This document shows positions 34,692 to 44,578 of a stretch of 64,000 bases of DNA, piece by piece. The DNA comes from Pimelobacter simplex. Its GTDB lineage: Bacteria > Actinomycetota > Actinomycetes > Propionibacteriales > Nocardioidaceae. A program made the position numbers and the translations under genes. The stretch covers positions 1 to 64,000 of the forward strand of contig JADCLI010000022.1 of the NCBI GenBank assembly GCA_016803235.1, in the 5' to 3' direction. Each line of letters begins with the position of its first letter. The first letter of the stretch is position 1. The notes beneath the pieces were generated by a model that was not told where the DNA came from, ran no database searches, and was given only the letters and a program-made list of their open reading frames with translations.

Positions 34692-36022
34692 CCCCCGTCT
34701 CCGGCACCGTCGAAGCCCACGGCATCGGCGGTCAGGCCGACCTGCCGATCTCCCTCGAGCTCGCCGTGTCCGGTGCGGTCGCCGCGCTGGTCGTGTCCTT
34801 CACGGTCCTCGTCGTCGCCTGGCAGCGCCCGAGGTACGACGCAGGCGCGCACCCCGGCCGCCCGGCGCCGGGCTGGCTCGACCGGCTCACCGGATCGGCG
34901 GCGTTCCCGGTCGTGCTGCGGCTGGTCGGCATGGTCGTCGCGCTCTACACCGTGGCCACCGCGGTGTTCGGCCAGAACACCCTGACCAACCCGTTCTTCG
35001 GCATCTTCTACGTGTGGTGGTGGGTCGGCCTGGTCTTCGCCTCGGCGCTGTTCGGGCCGGTGTGGCGAGCGATCAGTCCGGTCCGCACCATCAACGCCGG
35101 CATCGCGAGGCTCGCGGGCGGCGACCCCGACGAAGGCCTGGTCCGCTACCCCGAGCGGCTGGGGTACTGGCCGGCCGCGCTCGGCCTCTTCGCGTTCGTC
35201 TGGCTGGAGCTGGCCTCCACCCATCCCACCGAGCTCGGCACCGTGCGCCTGTGGTGCGCGATCTACGTCGGCGCGATGCTCATCGGTGGCGCGGTCTTCG
35301 GCAACCGCTTCTACGAGAACGCCGACCCGTTCGAGGTCTACTCCTCGCTCATCGCGAAGCTCTCGCCCTGGGCCCGGGTCGACGGCCGGCTGGTGCTGCG
35401 CAGCCCGCTCGCCAACCTCGCCACCATCGCGCCCGTGCCCGGTCTGGTCGGCGTCGTCGCTGTGCTCTTCGGCAGCACCGCCTTCGACTCCTTCGCCGAG
35501 TCGTCCTTCTGGGTCAAGACCTACCAGAACGCGACCGTCAGCAAGTTCCTGCTCGACAACGTCGCCCTGGTGGTGTTCTGCCTGCTGGCCGGGCTGCTGT
35601 TCAGCATCGGCAGCGCCCTCACCCCGTCGCGGGCCGGCGTGCCGCGGCGCCGGCTGGCCCGGCACTATGCCCACTCGATCGTGCCGATCGTGCTCGGCTA
35701 CATCGTCGCGCACTACCTGACCCTGTTCATCGACGTCGGCACGCAGACCCTCGCCCGGGCCAGCGATCCCTTCGGCAAGGGGTGGGACATCCTCGGTACG
35801 GCGGCGGTGGAGCCGTCGTACTGGTTCTCCTACCATCCCGAGGTGCTGGCCACGATCAAGGTGCTGGCCGTCGTGGTCGGGCACGTGGTGGCCGCCGTCG
35901 CCGCGCACGACCGGGCACTGAGCCTGCTGCCCAAGCGCGACCAGATCACCGGGCAGCTGCCGCTGCTCGTCGTGATGGTGGGATTCACCGCGGGCGGGCT
36001 GTTCCTGCTGTTCAGCGCCTGA
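34688..36022 (+). CDS. Polytopic membrane protein partnered with the lipoprotein, function unknown
   Basis: 444 aa with about 9-10 membrane helices, starting near residue 25. No transporter-family motif was recognised. Conserved-looking polar features are GQNTLTNPFFGIFYVWWWVG, an interhelical ENADPFEVYSS and a HYAHSIVPIVLGYIVAHY segment whose His residues lie within or near helices and could be metal or haem ligands. Translationally coupled to the upstream cupredoxin-like lipoprotein, so a joint job in metal handling or extracytoplasmic redox is plausible but unproven. Its end overlaps the convergent MinD-like gene by 11 bp. Confidence 0.65.
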   Translation: MTPVSGTVEAHGIGGQADLPISLELAVSGAVAALVVSFTVLVVAWQRPRYDAGAHPGRPAPGWLDRLTGSAAFPVVLRLVGMVVALYTVATAVFGQNTLTNPFFGIFYVWWWVGLVFASALFGPVWRAISPVRTINAGIARLAGGDPDEGLVRYPERLGYWPAALGLFAFVWLELASTHPTELGTVRLWCAIYVGAMLIGGAVFGNRFYENADPFEVYSSLIAKLSPWARVDGRLVLRSPLANLATIAPVPGLVGVVAVLFGSTAFDSFAESSFWVKTYQNATVSKFLLDNVALVVFCLLAGLLFSIGSALTPSRAGVPRRRLARHYAHSIVPIVLGYIVAHYLTLFIDVGTQTLARASDPFGKGWDILGTAAVEPSYWFSYHPEVLATIKVLAVVVGHVVAAVAAHDRALSLLPKRDQITGQLPLLVVMVGFTAGGLFLLFSA

Positions 36023-37247
36023 CGGGCACGCCCGCCATGGCGTCGAGCAGCCGCGCGACACCCCGCGTCAGCGCGCACTCGCCGGACTCGACCAGCAGCC
36101 GGCCGGCGACCAGGGCCCGGTCGACGGCGGCCTGGTCGTCGGGCAGGAAGTGCACGTCGAGATGGGGACCGAAGCCGGCGAGCATGGTGACCACGTCGGC
36201 CTCGCGCCAGCCGAGGCTCGGGCGCATCCGGTTGACCACGACGCGCACGCGCGGGTCGGGGACGTGCTCGTGCAGCTCGGTCAGGGCCCGGGCCAGCCGG
36301 GCCAGCCCGACCGGGTCGGCGGAGCCGACGAGGACGACCTCGTCGGCCACCTCGAGCGCCTCGCGGGTCAGCCCGTTGCGCTCGGGGCGGGCGGTGACCT
36401 CGCCGACGTCGGGCTCGAGGCTGAAGCCGGTGTCGAGGACGACCTGGCCGTCCTGGCGGGCGCGCTCGACGATCGCGGTGAGGGTGCCGGGGCGCAGCTC
36501 GACCCAGCGGTCGGGGCGTGGGAGCCCGGTCAGCACCCGCAGGTGGTCGGAGAGCCGGCGCTGCACCGTCACGAAGCGCTCGTCGAGGGTGCCGGCCCCG
36601 ACCAGCCGCGCGGCCGACAGGAGTCCGGAGACCTCGTCGAGGACCCCCAGCTGCTGGGCGACCGCGCCGCCGTGGGGATCGGCGTCGACGAGCAGCGTGG
36701 TCAGGCCGCGGCGGGCGAGCTCCCCGGCCAGGCCGGTCGCCAGCGTCGTGCGGCCGGGGGCTCCCCCGGCGCCCCACACCGCCAGCACCCGTCCGGCCGG
36801 GCCGTCGACCGGCCCCGCCGGCCGGTGGGACGCGTCGCCGGACGGGTCGAGCGCCGCCAGGGCGTCGTACGACGGGACGGGGTGGCTCGGGTCGGCCGGC
36901 AGGCCGGCGACCAGGTCGGCCAGCTCGGCGACGCGATCGGCGGCGAGCAGGGTGACCACGCCGATCCGGGAGGCACGCGGTCGGGCGAGCTCGGGATCGG
37001 CGGCGACACCGACCACCCGCACGCCGTGTTGGAGCAGGTCGTCGACGACTCCGTGGTCGAGGCCCGGCAGGTCCGCTGCCACCACGGCGACGTCGGCCTG
37101 TCCGGTCCGGGCCGCGGCCATCAGGTCCGCGACGTCGACGCACCGCTTGAGCAGGACGGTGGCGGGGTGCTCGGTGAGCGTGGTCAGCGCCCGGGACTCC
37201 CAGGCGGCACCCGAGGACACCAGCAGGACGACGCTCACGCCGGCCAT
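36012..37247 (-). CDS. CpaE/MinD-like P-loop ATPase
   Basis: 411 aa. An N-terminal receiver-like region of about 110 residues is followed by a ParA/MinD-type domain. The deviant Walker A reads GAGGAPGRTTLA, with Arg where the family has the invariant Lys; LLVDADPHGG is the Walker A' segment and VLDTGFS is at the Walker B position. CpaE-type ATPases localise Tad/Flp pilus assembly; the downstream-position partner in this operon is a CpaB-like SAF protein. However, no TadA, TadB/C or pilin gene occurs in the window, so the pair is an orphan or acts in another process. Confidence 0.78.
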   Translation of the reverse strand: MAGVSVVLLVSSGAAWESRALTTLTEHPATVLLKRCVDVADLMAAARTGQADVAVVAADLPGLDHGVVDDLLQHGVRVVGVAADPELARPRASRIGVVTLLAADRVAELADLVAGLPADPSHPVPSYDALAALDPSGDASHRPAGPVDGPAGRVLAVWGAGGAPGRTTLATGLAGELARRGLTTLLVDADPHGGAVAQQLGVLDEVSGLLSAARLVGAGTLDERFVTVQRRLSDHLRVLTGLPRPDRWVELRPGTLTAIVERARQDGQVVLDTGFSLEPDVGEVTARPERNGLTREALEVADEVVLVGSADPVGLARLARALTELHEHVPDPRVRVVVNRMRPSLGWREADVVTMLAGFGPHLDVHFLPDDQAAVDRALVAGRLLVESGECALTRGVARLLDAMAGVPVRR

Positions 37248-37254
37248 GAGGCCC

Positions 37255-37932
37255 TCACGAGCGCTGCAGGATCCGGATCACCGGGTCCTGCAGGGCGCCG
37301 AGGAGCAGCTCGAACTCCGCCGCCCGGTCGTCGTCGACCGCGACGACCAGCTGGCGGGCGCCGGTGACGGCGAAGGTGTCGTCGTACGCCGGCGCCGCCA
37401 CGACCGTGACCCCGCTCAGCGCGGGCTCCTGGGCCGGCTTGCTCGCCGCATCGGCGGGCCCGGACCCGTCGGTCAGCCACACGTCGACGACCGACCCGGC
37501 CGCGACGTCGGGCGGCACGCGGTTGGGGTCGACCTCCAGCGGCACCCGCAGCACCGCCTCCTCGTCGGCCGGGCCGACCGCCGACCGGGCCAGCAGCTCG
37601 CCCTCCCCGACGCCGCGGACCAGCACCAGGTCGTCGGGGACGGGCTCCTCGGCGGCGAAGTAGCGCGCCAGCGTCGCGTCGTCGGCGAAACGGACCCGCT
37701 GCACGACGAGGTCCCCGGCCGCGACCGGCGTGCCGGCGCCCCGCTCCCCCGTCATCGCCCACACCGCCACGGTGTCGTCGGCGGCCGCGAGGACCCGCGC
37801 CCCGAGGACGACCGAGCCGGTCACGAGCAGCACGCCGAGCCACAGCCGCGGGTCACGCCAGGCCGGCCGGGCCACCCGGAGGGCGACCGGAGGGACAGGC
37901 GTGCCCGTCGAGTTCCCGAGATCTCTGGACAC
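37255..37932 (-). CDS. SAF-domain protein, CpaB/RcpC-like
   Basis: 225 aa. One N-terminal membrane helix (about residues 32-50), then an extracytoplasmic SAF domain (about 65-125: VAAGDLVVQRVRF) and a C-terminal RcpC/CpaB-type region (VDVWLTDG, then VVAAPAYDDT). In Tad pilus systems CpaB is exported and supports the secretion channel. It is 7 bp upstream of the MinD-like gene on the same strand. GTG start with weak ribosome signal. Confidence 0.75.
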   Translation of the reverse strand: MSRDLGNSTGTPVPPVALRVARPAWRDPRLWLGVLLVTGSVVLGARVLAAADDTVAVWAMTGERGAGTPVAAGDLVVQRVRFADDATLARYFAAEEPVPDDLVLVRGVGEGELLARSAVGPADEEAVLRVPLEVDPNRVPPDVAAGSVVDVWLTDGSGPADAASKPAQEPALSGVTVVAAPAYDDTFAVTGARQLVVAVDDDRAAEFELLLGALQDPVIRILQRS

Positions 37933-38033
37933 GGGGTCATCATGCAGGGCGAACCGACCGGCGTCACCTGGCCGTCCACAGGCACAGCGCGGCCCGGGCT
38001 GCGGAGGTCGGGACCGGATGCGACGATGGGACC

Positions 38034-38285
38034 ATGTCAGACGGTCCCGCCCAGCCCGGCAGCCCGCGCTTCCTGACGCTCGCCGACGTCGCCGAGGTGC
38101 TCAACACCTCGAGCGCTCAGGTCTACGCCCTCGTGCGCCGCGGCGAGCTGCCCGCCATCAAGATCGGCGGGCGAGGGCAGTGGCGCGTGGAGGCCAGCCG
38201 GCTCGAGGACTACATCGCGCAGCAGTACCGGCACACCGAGCAGTACGTCGCCGACCACCCGTTCGTCGAGTCCGAGGTCGACTGA
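38034..38285 (+). CDS. Small excisionase/MerR-type helix-turn-helix DNA-binding protein
   Basis: 83 aa. A single winged helix-turn-helix of the HTH_17/excisionase type: FLTLADVAEVLNTSSAQVYALVRRGELPAIKIGGRGQWRV, then an acidic tail. It is similar in size and plan to BldC-like developmental regulators of actinomycetes, which control chromosomal genes rather than phage excision. No integrase, phage gene or attachment site is nearby, so an excisionase role is unlikely. Divergent from the SAF gene and convergent with htrA. Target unknown. Confidence 0.82.
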   Translation: MSDGPAQPGSPRFLTLADVAEVLNTSSAQVYALVRRGELPAIKIGGRGQWRVEASRLEDYIAQQYRHTEQYVADHPFVESEVD

Positions 38286-38313
38286 CCCCGGTCCCGGTCC
38301 CGGCCCGGCGGGC

Positions 38314-39687
38314 CTAGCCGTCCTCGCCGTCGAGGGTGACGGCGACCTTCCTCTCGTTCGAGCCGCGGTCGACGGTGAACTCGATGGTCTGACCCGGCTG
38401 GTAGGTCCGGATCGCGACGATCAGCGCGGTGCCGTCGGCGACCCGGCTGCCGTTGACGTGGGTGATGACGTCGCCGCGACGCAGGCCGGCCTTCTCGGCG
38501 GGGCTGTCCGCGATGATCTCGTCGAGCTCCGCGCCCTCGCCGGACGGGACCCCGCCGGTCTTCACCTTGGCGCCGATGACCGGGTACTGCGCCTTGCCGG
38601 TCTTCAGGATCTGGTCGGCGGTGACCCGCACCTGCTCCACGGGGATCGCGAAGCCCACACCGATGTTGCCGGCCTCGGAGTCGACGGAGCCGCCGCCGGC
38701 GGTGGCGATCGCGGAGTTGACGCCGATCACCTCGCCCTTCTGGTTGACCAGCGGGCCGCCCGAGTTGCCCGGGTTGATCGCGGCGTCGGTCTGGATCGCG
38801 TCGATCCAGGAGGAGTCCTCGGCGGTGGAGCCGGTGGTGACCGGTCGGTGGAGATAGCTCACGATGCCCGAGGTGACGGTGGAGGGCAGGCTCAGCGGTG
38901 AGCCGATCGCCACGACCGGCTCACCGACCTGGAGCTTCGCGGCGTAGCCGAGCTTGGCGGGCTTGAGGCTGTCGTGCTTCTCGACGTACAGCACCGCGAG
39001 GTCGTAGATCGGGCTGCGGCCGACGACCTCGGCGTCGTACCGGTTGCGGTCGTGGTCGACCACGACGATCGGCCCCTTGTCCTTGGCGGCCTCGGCGACC
39101 ACGTGGTTGTTGGTGACGATGTGGCCGTCGCCGTCCATGACCCAGCCGGAGCCGGTCGCGCCGGCGGCCTCGCCGCCGTACTCGGCGATGATCTGGACGG
39201 TGCTGGGCAGCACCGCCTGGGCGACGTCGGCGACCGAGCCGGGCGCGGCCAGCGGCGGGTCCTTCTCGAGGTCGACGCCGGAGAGGCCCTCGCCCGAGTA
39301 GCCGGAGCCCGTCGGGGAGTCGTCGGAGAGCTGGTCGTAGGCCAGGGCGCCGAGCAGCCCGCCGCTGAGGCCGACCACCAGGGCGACCGCCGCCACGACC
39401 GGGAGCACCCAGCCGGCGAGCCTCGCACCGCCGCGCTCGGCGCTGGGGGCGGGCATCCGCACCGTGAGGTCGGGAGCGGGCGGCGGCGGCGCCAGCGAGG
39501 GCGCCAGGCCCGGCAGCGGCGTGGTGGGCTCGGGAGCCGGGTCCGGCAGCGGTGCGGCACCGGGCGACGGGGGCGCCCACTGGGTGTGCGGCCGCTCCGG
39601 GGTGGTCTCGGACGACGGCACGTCGAGCGGCGCCAGGGGCGCGAGCGGCTCGGTGGGCTCGTGGTCGGGGTCGTGCGCGTCGGTCAC
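38314..39687 (-). CDS. htrA: HtrA-family trypsin-like serine protease with PDZ domain
   Basis: 457 aa. A Pro-rich cytoplasmic N-terminus of about 100 residues and one membrane helix (about 95-118) precede a protease domain with an intact triad: His in TNNHVV, Asp in DLAVLYVE, Ser in GNSGGPLV. A PDZ domain occupies about 355-450. It degrades or refolds misfolded envelope proteins. It lies 54 bp after the anti-sigma gene in the order sigE-rseA-htrA, as in Mycobacterium tuberculosis Rv1221-Rv1223. GTG start. Unlike that organism, no tatB follows; the next gene is convergent. Confidence 0.93.
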   Translation of the reverse strand: MTDAHDPDHEPTEPLAPLAPLDVPSSETTPERPHTQWAPPSPGAAPLPDPAPEPTTPLPGLAPSLAPPPPAPDLTVRMPAPSAERGGARLAGWVLPVVAAVALVVGLSGGLLGALAYDQLSDDSPTGSGYSGEGLSGVDLEKDPPLAAPGSVADVAQAVLPSTVQIIAEYGGEAAGATGSGWVMDGDGHIVTNNHVVAEAAKDKGPIVVVDHDRNRYDAEVVGRSPIYDLAVLYVEKHDSLKPAKLGYAAKLQVGEPVVAIGSPLSLPSTVTSGIVSYLHRPVTTGSTAEDSSWIDAIQTDAAINPGNSGGPLVNQKGEVIGVNSAIATAGGGSVDSEAGNIGVGFAIPVEQVRVTADQILKTGKAQYPVIGAKVKTGGVPSGEGAELDEIIADSPAEKAGLRRGDVITHVNGSRVADGTALIVAIRTYQPGQTIEFTVDRGSNERKVAVTLDGEDG

Positions 39688-39741
39688 GGGACCATCATGT
39701 CCGATCGCTCCACACCGGCCCCTGACGGGGACGCCGGGCGA

Positions 39742-40236
39742 TCAGGGCAGCATCCGGCGCAGCTCGACCGGCGCGAGCGGGCCGAGCACGGGCGTGGGCC
39801 GGTTGCGGGAGGTCCCGGTGGAGCCGGACGGCGGCGTCGGGACGACGGTGTCGATCTGCGTGGCCGGTGGCCGGCGGTCGGCGGGCGGGGTGGAGCCCGG
39901 CGCGAAGCCGAGCGCCAGGACGCCGAGCATGGCGGCGCCGATCGCGCTGCCGCCGATCATCACCGCGCCCGTCGTACGACGGTGCGGCGGGTGCGACTCG
40001 GGGTCGAGCAGCGCGTCCCCGGGCGGCATGCTGAGCAGCGAGCCCTTGAGGTCGGAGGGGGCGCCGCGCTCGGCGCCGCACAGCCCGGCGAGCCGGGTCT
40101 TCACCCAGCCCTCGCGCTCGACGAGGTCACGGCACGCGTGGCAGGCGTAGACGTGGGCCCACGCCTCCTCGGTATCCCGGGCCGAGAGCTGTCCGTCGAG
40201 GAGCGCGCTCACCCGGTTGCCGAGGTGGCCGATCAC
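39742..40236 (-). CDS. rseA: Anti-sigma factor (zinc-binding, RseA-type)
   Basis: 164 aa. The N-terminal ZAS-like anti-sigma domain has the HxxxCxxC zinc motif (HVYACHAC, about residues 28-35). A membrane helix follows at about 95-115 and then a Pro/Thr-rich outside tail. It would hold SigE inactive until envelope stress triggers its removal. The GTG start overlaps the TGA of sigE (GTGA, 40233-40236), the usual sigma/anti-sigma coupling. Gene order matches the mycobacterial sigE-rseA-htrA locus. A membrane helix makes it a transmembrane version, whereas mycobacterial RseA is regarded as soluble. Confidence 0.88.
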   Translation of the reverse strand: MIGHLGNRVSALLDGQLSARDTEEAWAHVYACHACRDLVEREGWVKTRLAGLCGAERGAPSDLKGSLLSMPPGDALLDPESHPPHRRTTGAVMIGGSAIGAAMLGVLALGFAPGSTPPADRRPPATQIDTVVPTPPSGSTGTSRNRPTPVLGPLAPVELRRMLP

Positions 40237-40847
40237 GTCGCCACTCCCCCGCCGACGACGAGCGGCGCGGGACCGGCGTACCGGGTCCGGCCGGCCGTGG
40301 GGGCGCGGTGGGCCAGCGCGGTGCGCAGCAGGGCGCGGCCGCGGTGGATCCGGGAGCGGACCGTGCCGAGCTTGGCACCGAGGATCTCGGCGATCTCCTC
40401 GTAGGTGAGGCCCTCGATGTCGCACAGCACGACGGCGGCCCGGAAGTCCGGAGGCAGGGACGCCAGCGCGGCGGCGACGTCCTCGTCGAAGGTCTGGTCG
40501 GCGTACGCCAGGTCGGGCGCGGGCGAGGCGCTCGCGAGCCGGGCCGCACGCTCGTCGGACAGGGCGTCGAACCGGATCCGCTGCTTGCGGCGGGCCTGGT
40601 CGAGGAACAGGTTGGTCGTGATCCGGTGCAGCCAGCCCTCGAACGTGCCGGGGGTGTAGGTGTGCAGCGAGCGGAAGACGCGCACGAAGACCTCCTGGGT
40701 GAGGTCCTCGGCGTCGTGGCGGTTGCCCGTCAGGCGCAGCGCGAGACGGTAGACGCGGTCGGAGTGCTCCTCGACGATGGTCCCCCAGTCCAGGTCGGAC
40801 TGCCCCGGCCCGGCGGGCTGGGGGTGGGGATCGACGGGCTCCTTCAT
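40233..40847 (-). CDS. sigE: ECF RNA polymerase sigma factor, SigE-like
   Basis: 204 aa. Region 2 ([36 protein letters not shown]) and region 4 ([29 protein letters not shown]) are complete. ATG 40847 is preferred: AGAAGG is 5 nt upstream. An in-frame TTG at 40877 would add ten residues. It directs transcription of envelope-stress genes, presumably including its own operon (candidate promoter at 40894-40922). Coupled to the anti-sigma gene and divergent from an O-methyltransferase, the same arrangement as M. tuberculosis Rv1220c/Rv1221. Confidence 0.92.
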   Translation of the reverse strand: MKEPVDPHPQPAGPGQSDLDWGTIVEEHSDRVYRLALRLTGNRHDAEDLTQEVFVRVFRSLHTYTPGTFEGWLHRITTNLFLDQARRKQRIRFDALSDERAARLASASPAPDLAYADQTFDEDVAAALASLPPDFRAAVVLCDIEGLTYEEIAEILGAKLGTVRSRIHRGRALLRTALAHRAPTAGRTRYAGPAPLVVGGGVAT

Positions 40848-40893
40848 GGCGGCCTTCTTCCGCTGGATCAGTGCCAAGTGGCCTGGCTCCTCT

Positions 40894-40922
40894 CACCGTA
40901 GGGACAACTCCTGAGGGTTCCC
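40894..40922 (-). promoter_or_regulatory. Candidate ECF-type (SigE autoregulated) promoter
   Basis: On the minus strand GGGAACC (40922-40916) is followed 18 bp later by CGGTG (40898-40894). GGAAC-type -35 elements with a CGT-like -10 are the known recognition pattern of SigE-class ECF factors. The element lies 47 bp before the sigE ATG, so sigE probably activates its own operon. The -10 is imperfect. Confidence 0.5.
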
Positions 40923-41021
40923 TGTGAACTCCCCCATCATTCGGCAACAACGATCGACGAGGATCGGGTGTTCCCGGCGACGGTCCACGGTCCCGGGCAC
41001 TCTCCACACTAGGCTGAACCC

Positions 41022-41678
41022 GTGGCTCCGACACCGATCAACGCGACCAGCTGGACCTTCGCCGACGCCTACGTCGGGGAGGACGACGTCCTCGCCGCGG
41101 CTCGTACGCGTGCCGAGGAGGTCGGGGTGACCCCCATCGGCGCCGGCACCGGCGCCACGCTGCGCTTCCTCGCGGCCGCGCTCGAGGCGCGCGCGGTCGT
41201 CGAGATCGGCACCGGCACCGGCGTCTCCGGTGTCTGGCTGCTGCGCGGCATGCGCCCCGACGGCGTGCTGACCACGGTCGACGTCGAGGCCGAGCACCAG
41301 CGCCTGGCGAAGGAGTCGTTCAAGGACGCCGGCGTCGCGCCGCAGCGGGTCCGCACCATCGCCGGTTCGGCGCTCGACGTGCTCCCCCGGCTGACCGACG
41401 GTCACTACGACATCGTGTTCGCCGACGGCGACAAGCGGGAGTACGGCGCCTACCTGTCCGAGGCGCTGCGCCTGCTCCGTCCCGGGGGCGTGGTCGCGTT
41501 CGACAACGCGCTGTGGCACGACCGCGTCGCCGACCCGGCCCAGCGCGACGACGAGACGGTCGCCATCCGCGAGCTCGTACAGCAGGTCGCGGCCACCGAC
41601 GGACTGGTCCCGGCGCTGCTGCCCGTGGGCGACGGGCTCCTGGTCGCCAAGAAGGAATGGGTCCCCGAGGCGGACTGA
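41022..41678 (+). CDS. SAM-dependent O-methyltransferase
   Basis: 218 aa, class I methyltransferase fold of the catechol/caffeoyl-CoA O-methyltransferase family. SAM motif I is VVEIGTGTGVSGVWLL, the acidic strand-2 end is VDVEAEH, and a metal-site acid lies in DIVFADGDK with DNALWH after it. The orthologue position beside sigE (Rv1220c in M. tuberculosis) is conserved; the substrate is unknown there too. GTG lies six bases after TAGGCT (41010-41015), so the message is probably leaderless. Confidence 0.9.
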   Translation: MAPTPINATSWTFADAYVGEDDVLAAARTRAEEVGVTPIGAGTGATLRFLAAALEARAVVEIGTGTGVSGVWLLRGMRPDGVLTTVDVEAEHQRLAKESFKDAGVAPQRVRTIAGSALDVLPRLTDGHYDIVFADGDKREYGAYLSEALRLLRPGGVVAFDNALWHDRVADPAQRDDETVAIRELVQQVAATDGLVPALLPVGDGLLVAKKEWVPEAD

Positions 41679-41738
41679 CGAGTGGTAGGAAGGGGGTGAG
41701 CCTCGGCCCCCGAGCCGGCCGGGAGAAACGAGTGCGTC

Positions 41739-42701
41739 ATGACCAGCACCGGGACCACCGCGCCGCGCCACCTCCTCGAGGATCTCGAGCCCGTCGTGGC
41801 GGCCAACCTCGACCGGCACCTCGCGATCGCGCAGGAGTGGCACCCGCACGACTACATCCCCTGGAGCCGTGGTCGTGACTTCGCGATGCTCGGCGGCGAG
41901 GACTACTCCCCCGAGCAGTCCGAGCTCTCGGACGTCGCCAAGGCGGCGATGTTCACCAACCTCCTGACCGAGGACAACCTGCCGTCGTACCACCGGGAGA
42001 TCGCCACCCGCTTCGGCCGGGACGGCGCCTGGGGCACGTGGGTCGGGCGGTGGACCGCGGAGGAGAACCGGCACGGCATCGCGCTGCGCGACTACCTCGT
42101 CGTGACGCGCGGCGTGGACCCGGTCGAGCTCGAGCGGGCGCGGATGGACTACATGACCACCGGCTACGACTCAGGCGACAAGACCGCGCTCGAGGCGGTC
42201 GCGTACGTGTCCTTCCAGGAGCTCGCGACCCGGGTCTCGCACCGCAACACCGGCAGGGCCACCGACGATCCGGTCGCGGACGCCCTCCTCGCGCGGATCG
42301 CCAAGGACGAGAACCTGCACATGATCTTCTACCGCAACATCGTCGCCGCGGCACTGGAGATCGCCCCGGACCAGACCATGCGTGCGATCGCCGACGAGGT
42401 GATCGGCTTCGAGATGCCGGGCGCCACCATGGCCGGGTTCCGCCGGAGCTCGATGATCATCGCCAAGGCGGGCATCTACGACCTGCGGTTGCACCACGAC
42501 GAGGTGATCATGCCCGTCCTGCGCCACTGGAACGTCTTCGGCCGCTCCGGGCTCGGTCCTGTCGGCGAGCAGGCGCGCGAGGAGCTGGGCACCTTCCTCG
42601 CGGCGCTCGACGAGCAGGCGACCGCCTTCGTCGACCGGCGCGCGGAGCAGCGTGCCCGGCAGGCCGCCGGCTCGGACCGGCCGCAGGTCATCGTCTCCTG
42701 A
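41739..42701 (+). CDS. Acyl-[acyl-carrier-protein] desaturase
   Basis: 320 aa, soluble di-iron desaturase of the plant stearoyl-ACP/mycobacterial DesA family. The two carboxylate-histidine iron motifs EENRH (about residue 107) and DENLH (about 190) are present, plus a further ligand Glu in LLTEDN. It introduces a double bond into an ACP- or CoA-bound fatty acid. Lies 60 bp after the methyltransferase and ends 10 bp before the convergent aminopeptidase stop. Confidence 0.92.
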   Translation: MTSTGTTAPRHLLEDLEPVVAANLDRHLAIAQEWHPHDYIPWSRGRDFAMLGGEDYSPEQSELSDVAKAAMFTNLLTEDNLPSYHREIATRFGRDGAWGTWVGRWTAEENRHGIALRDYLVVTRGVDPVELERARMDYMTTGYDSGDKTALEAVAYVSFQELATRVSHRNTGRATDDPVADALLARIAKDENLHMIFYRNIVAAALEIAPDQTMRAIADEVIGFEMPGATMAGFRRSSMIIAKAGIYDLRLHHDEVIMPVLRHWNVFGRSGLGPVGEQAREELGTFLAALDEQATAFVDRRAEQRARQAAGSDRPQVIVS

Positions 42702-42711
42702 GCGTGCGGGC

Positions 42712-44275
<1,564 letters not shown>

Positions 44276-44289
<14 letters not shown>

Positions 44290-44443
44290 TGTGGAGCGCA
44301 TCGCCGAGCGCGGCAGCCTCCTCGGCGTTGAGCTCGACCACGAGCCGGCCACCACCCTCGAGCGGGACGCGCATCACGATGCCGCGACCCTCCTTGGTGA
44401 CCTCGAGCGGACCGTCGCCGGTCCGAGGCTTCATCGCCGCCAT
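44276..44443 (-). CDS. DUF3117 small protein
   Basis: 55 aa, the standard length of this actinobacterial family (M. tuberculosis Rv1211 is one). Begins MAAMKPRTGDGPLEVTKEGRG and ends with an acidic helix containing LNAEEAAALGDAL. Function unknown; the fold looks like a small beta sheet plus helix. ATG 44443 is chosen for the AGAGGGG site before it. The 135-bp gap upstream (44444-44578) includes AT-rich TAATGATTCT on this strand (TAATGA at 44514-44509), a candidate -10. It overlaps pepA. Confidence 0.88.
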
Positions 44444-44578
44444 GCGGCACCCCTCTTCCACTACCTCTGCGAGCCGCCGGAGCCCTGTGCCACCGACTGT
44501 GCGCAGAATCATTATTCCCCATGCCCCACCAGCCGCGCAGTCGAGGCACGATCATCCCGGGCCCCGAGGCGGCCCCGA

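Noticed and set aside
38034..38285. Excisionase-type gene as evidence for a prophage or integrative element
   Set aside because: No integrase, att-like direct repeats or phage genes around it; similar small HTH proteins are chromosomal regulators in actinomycetes.
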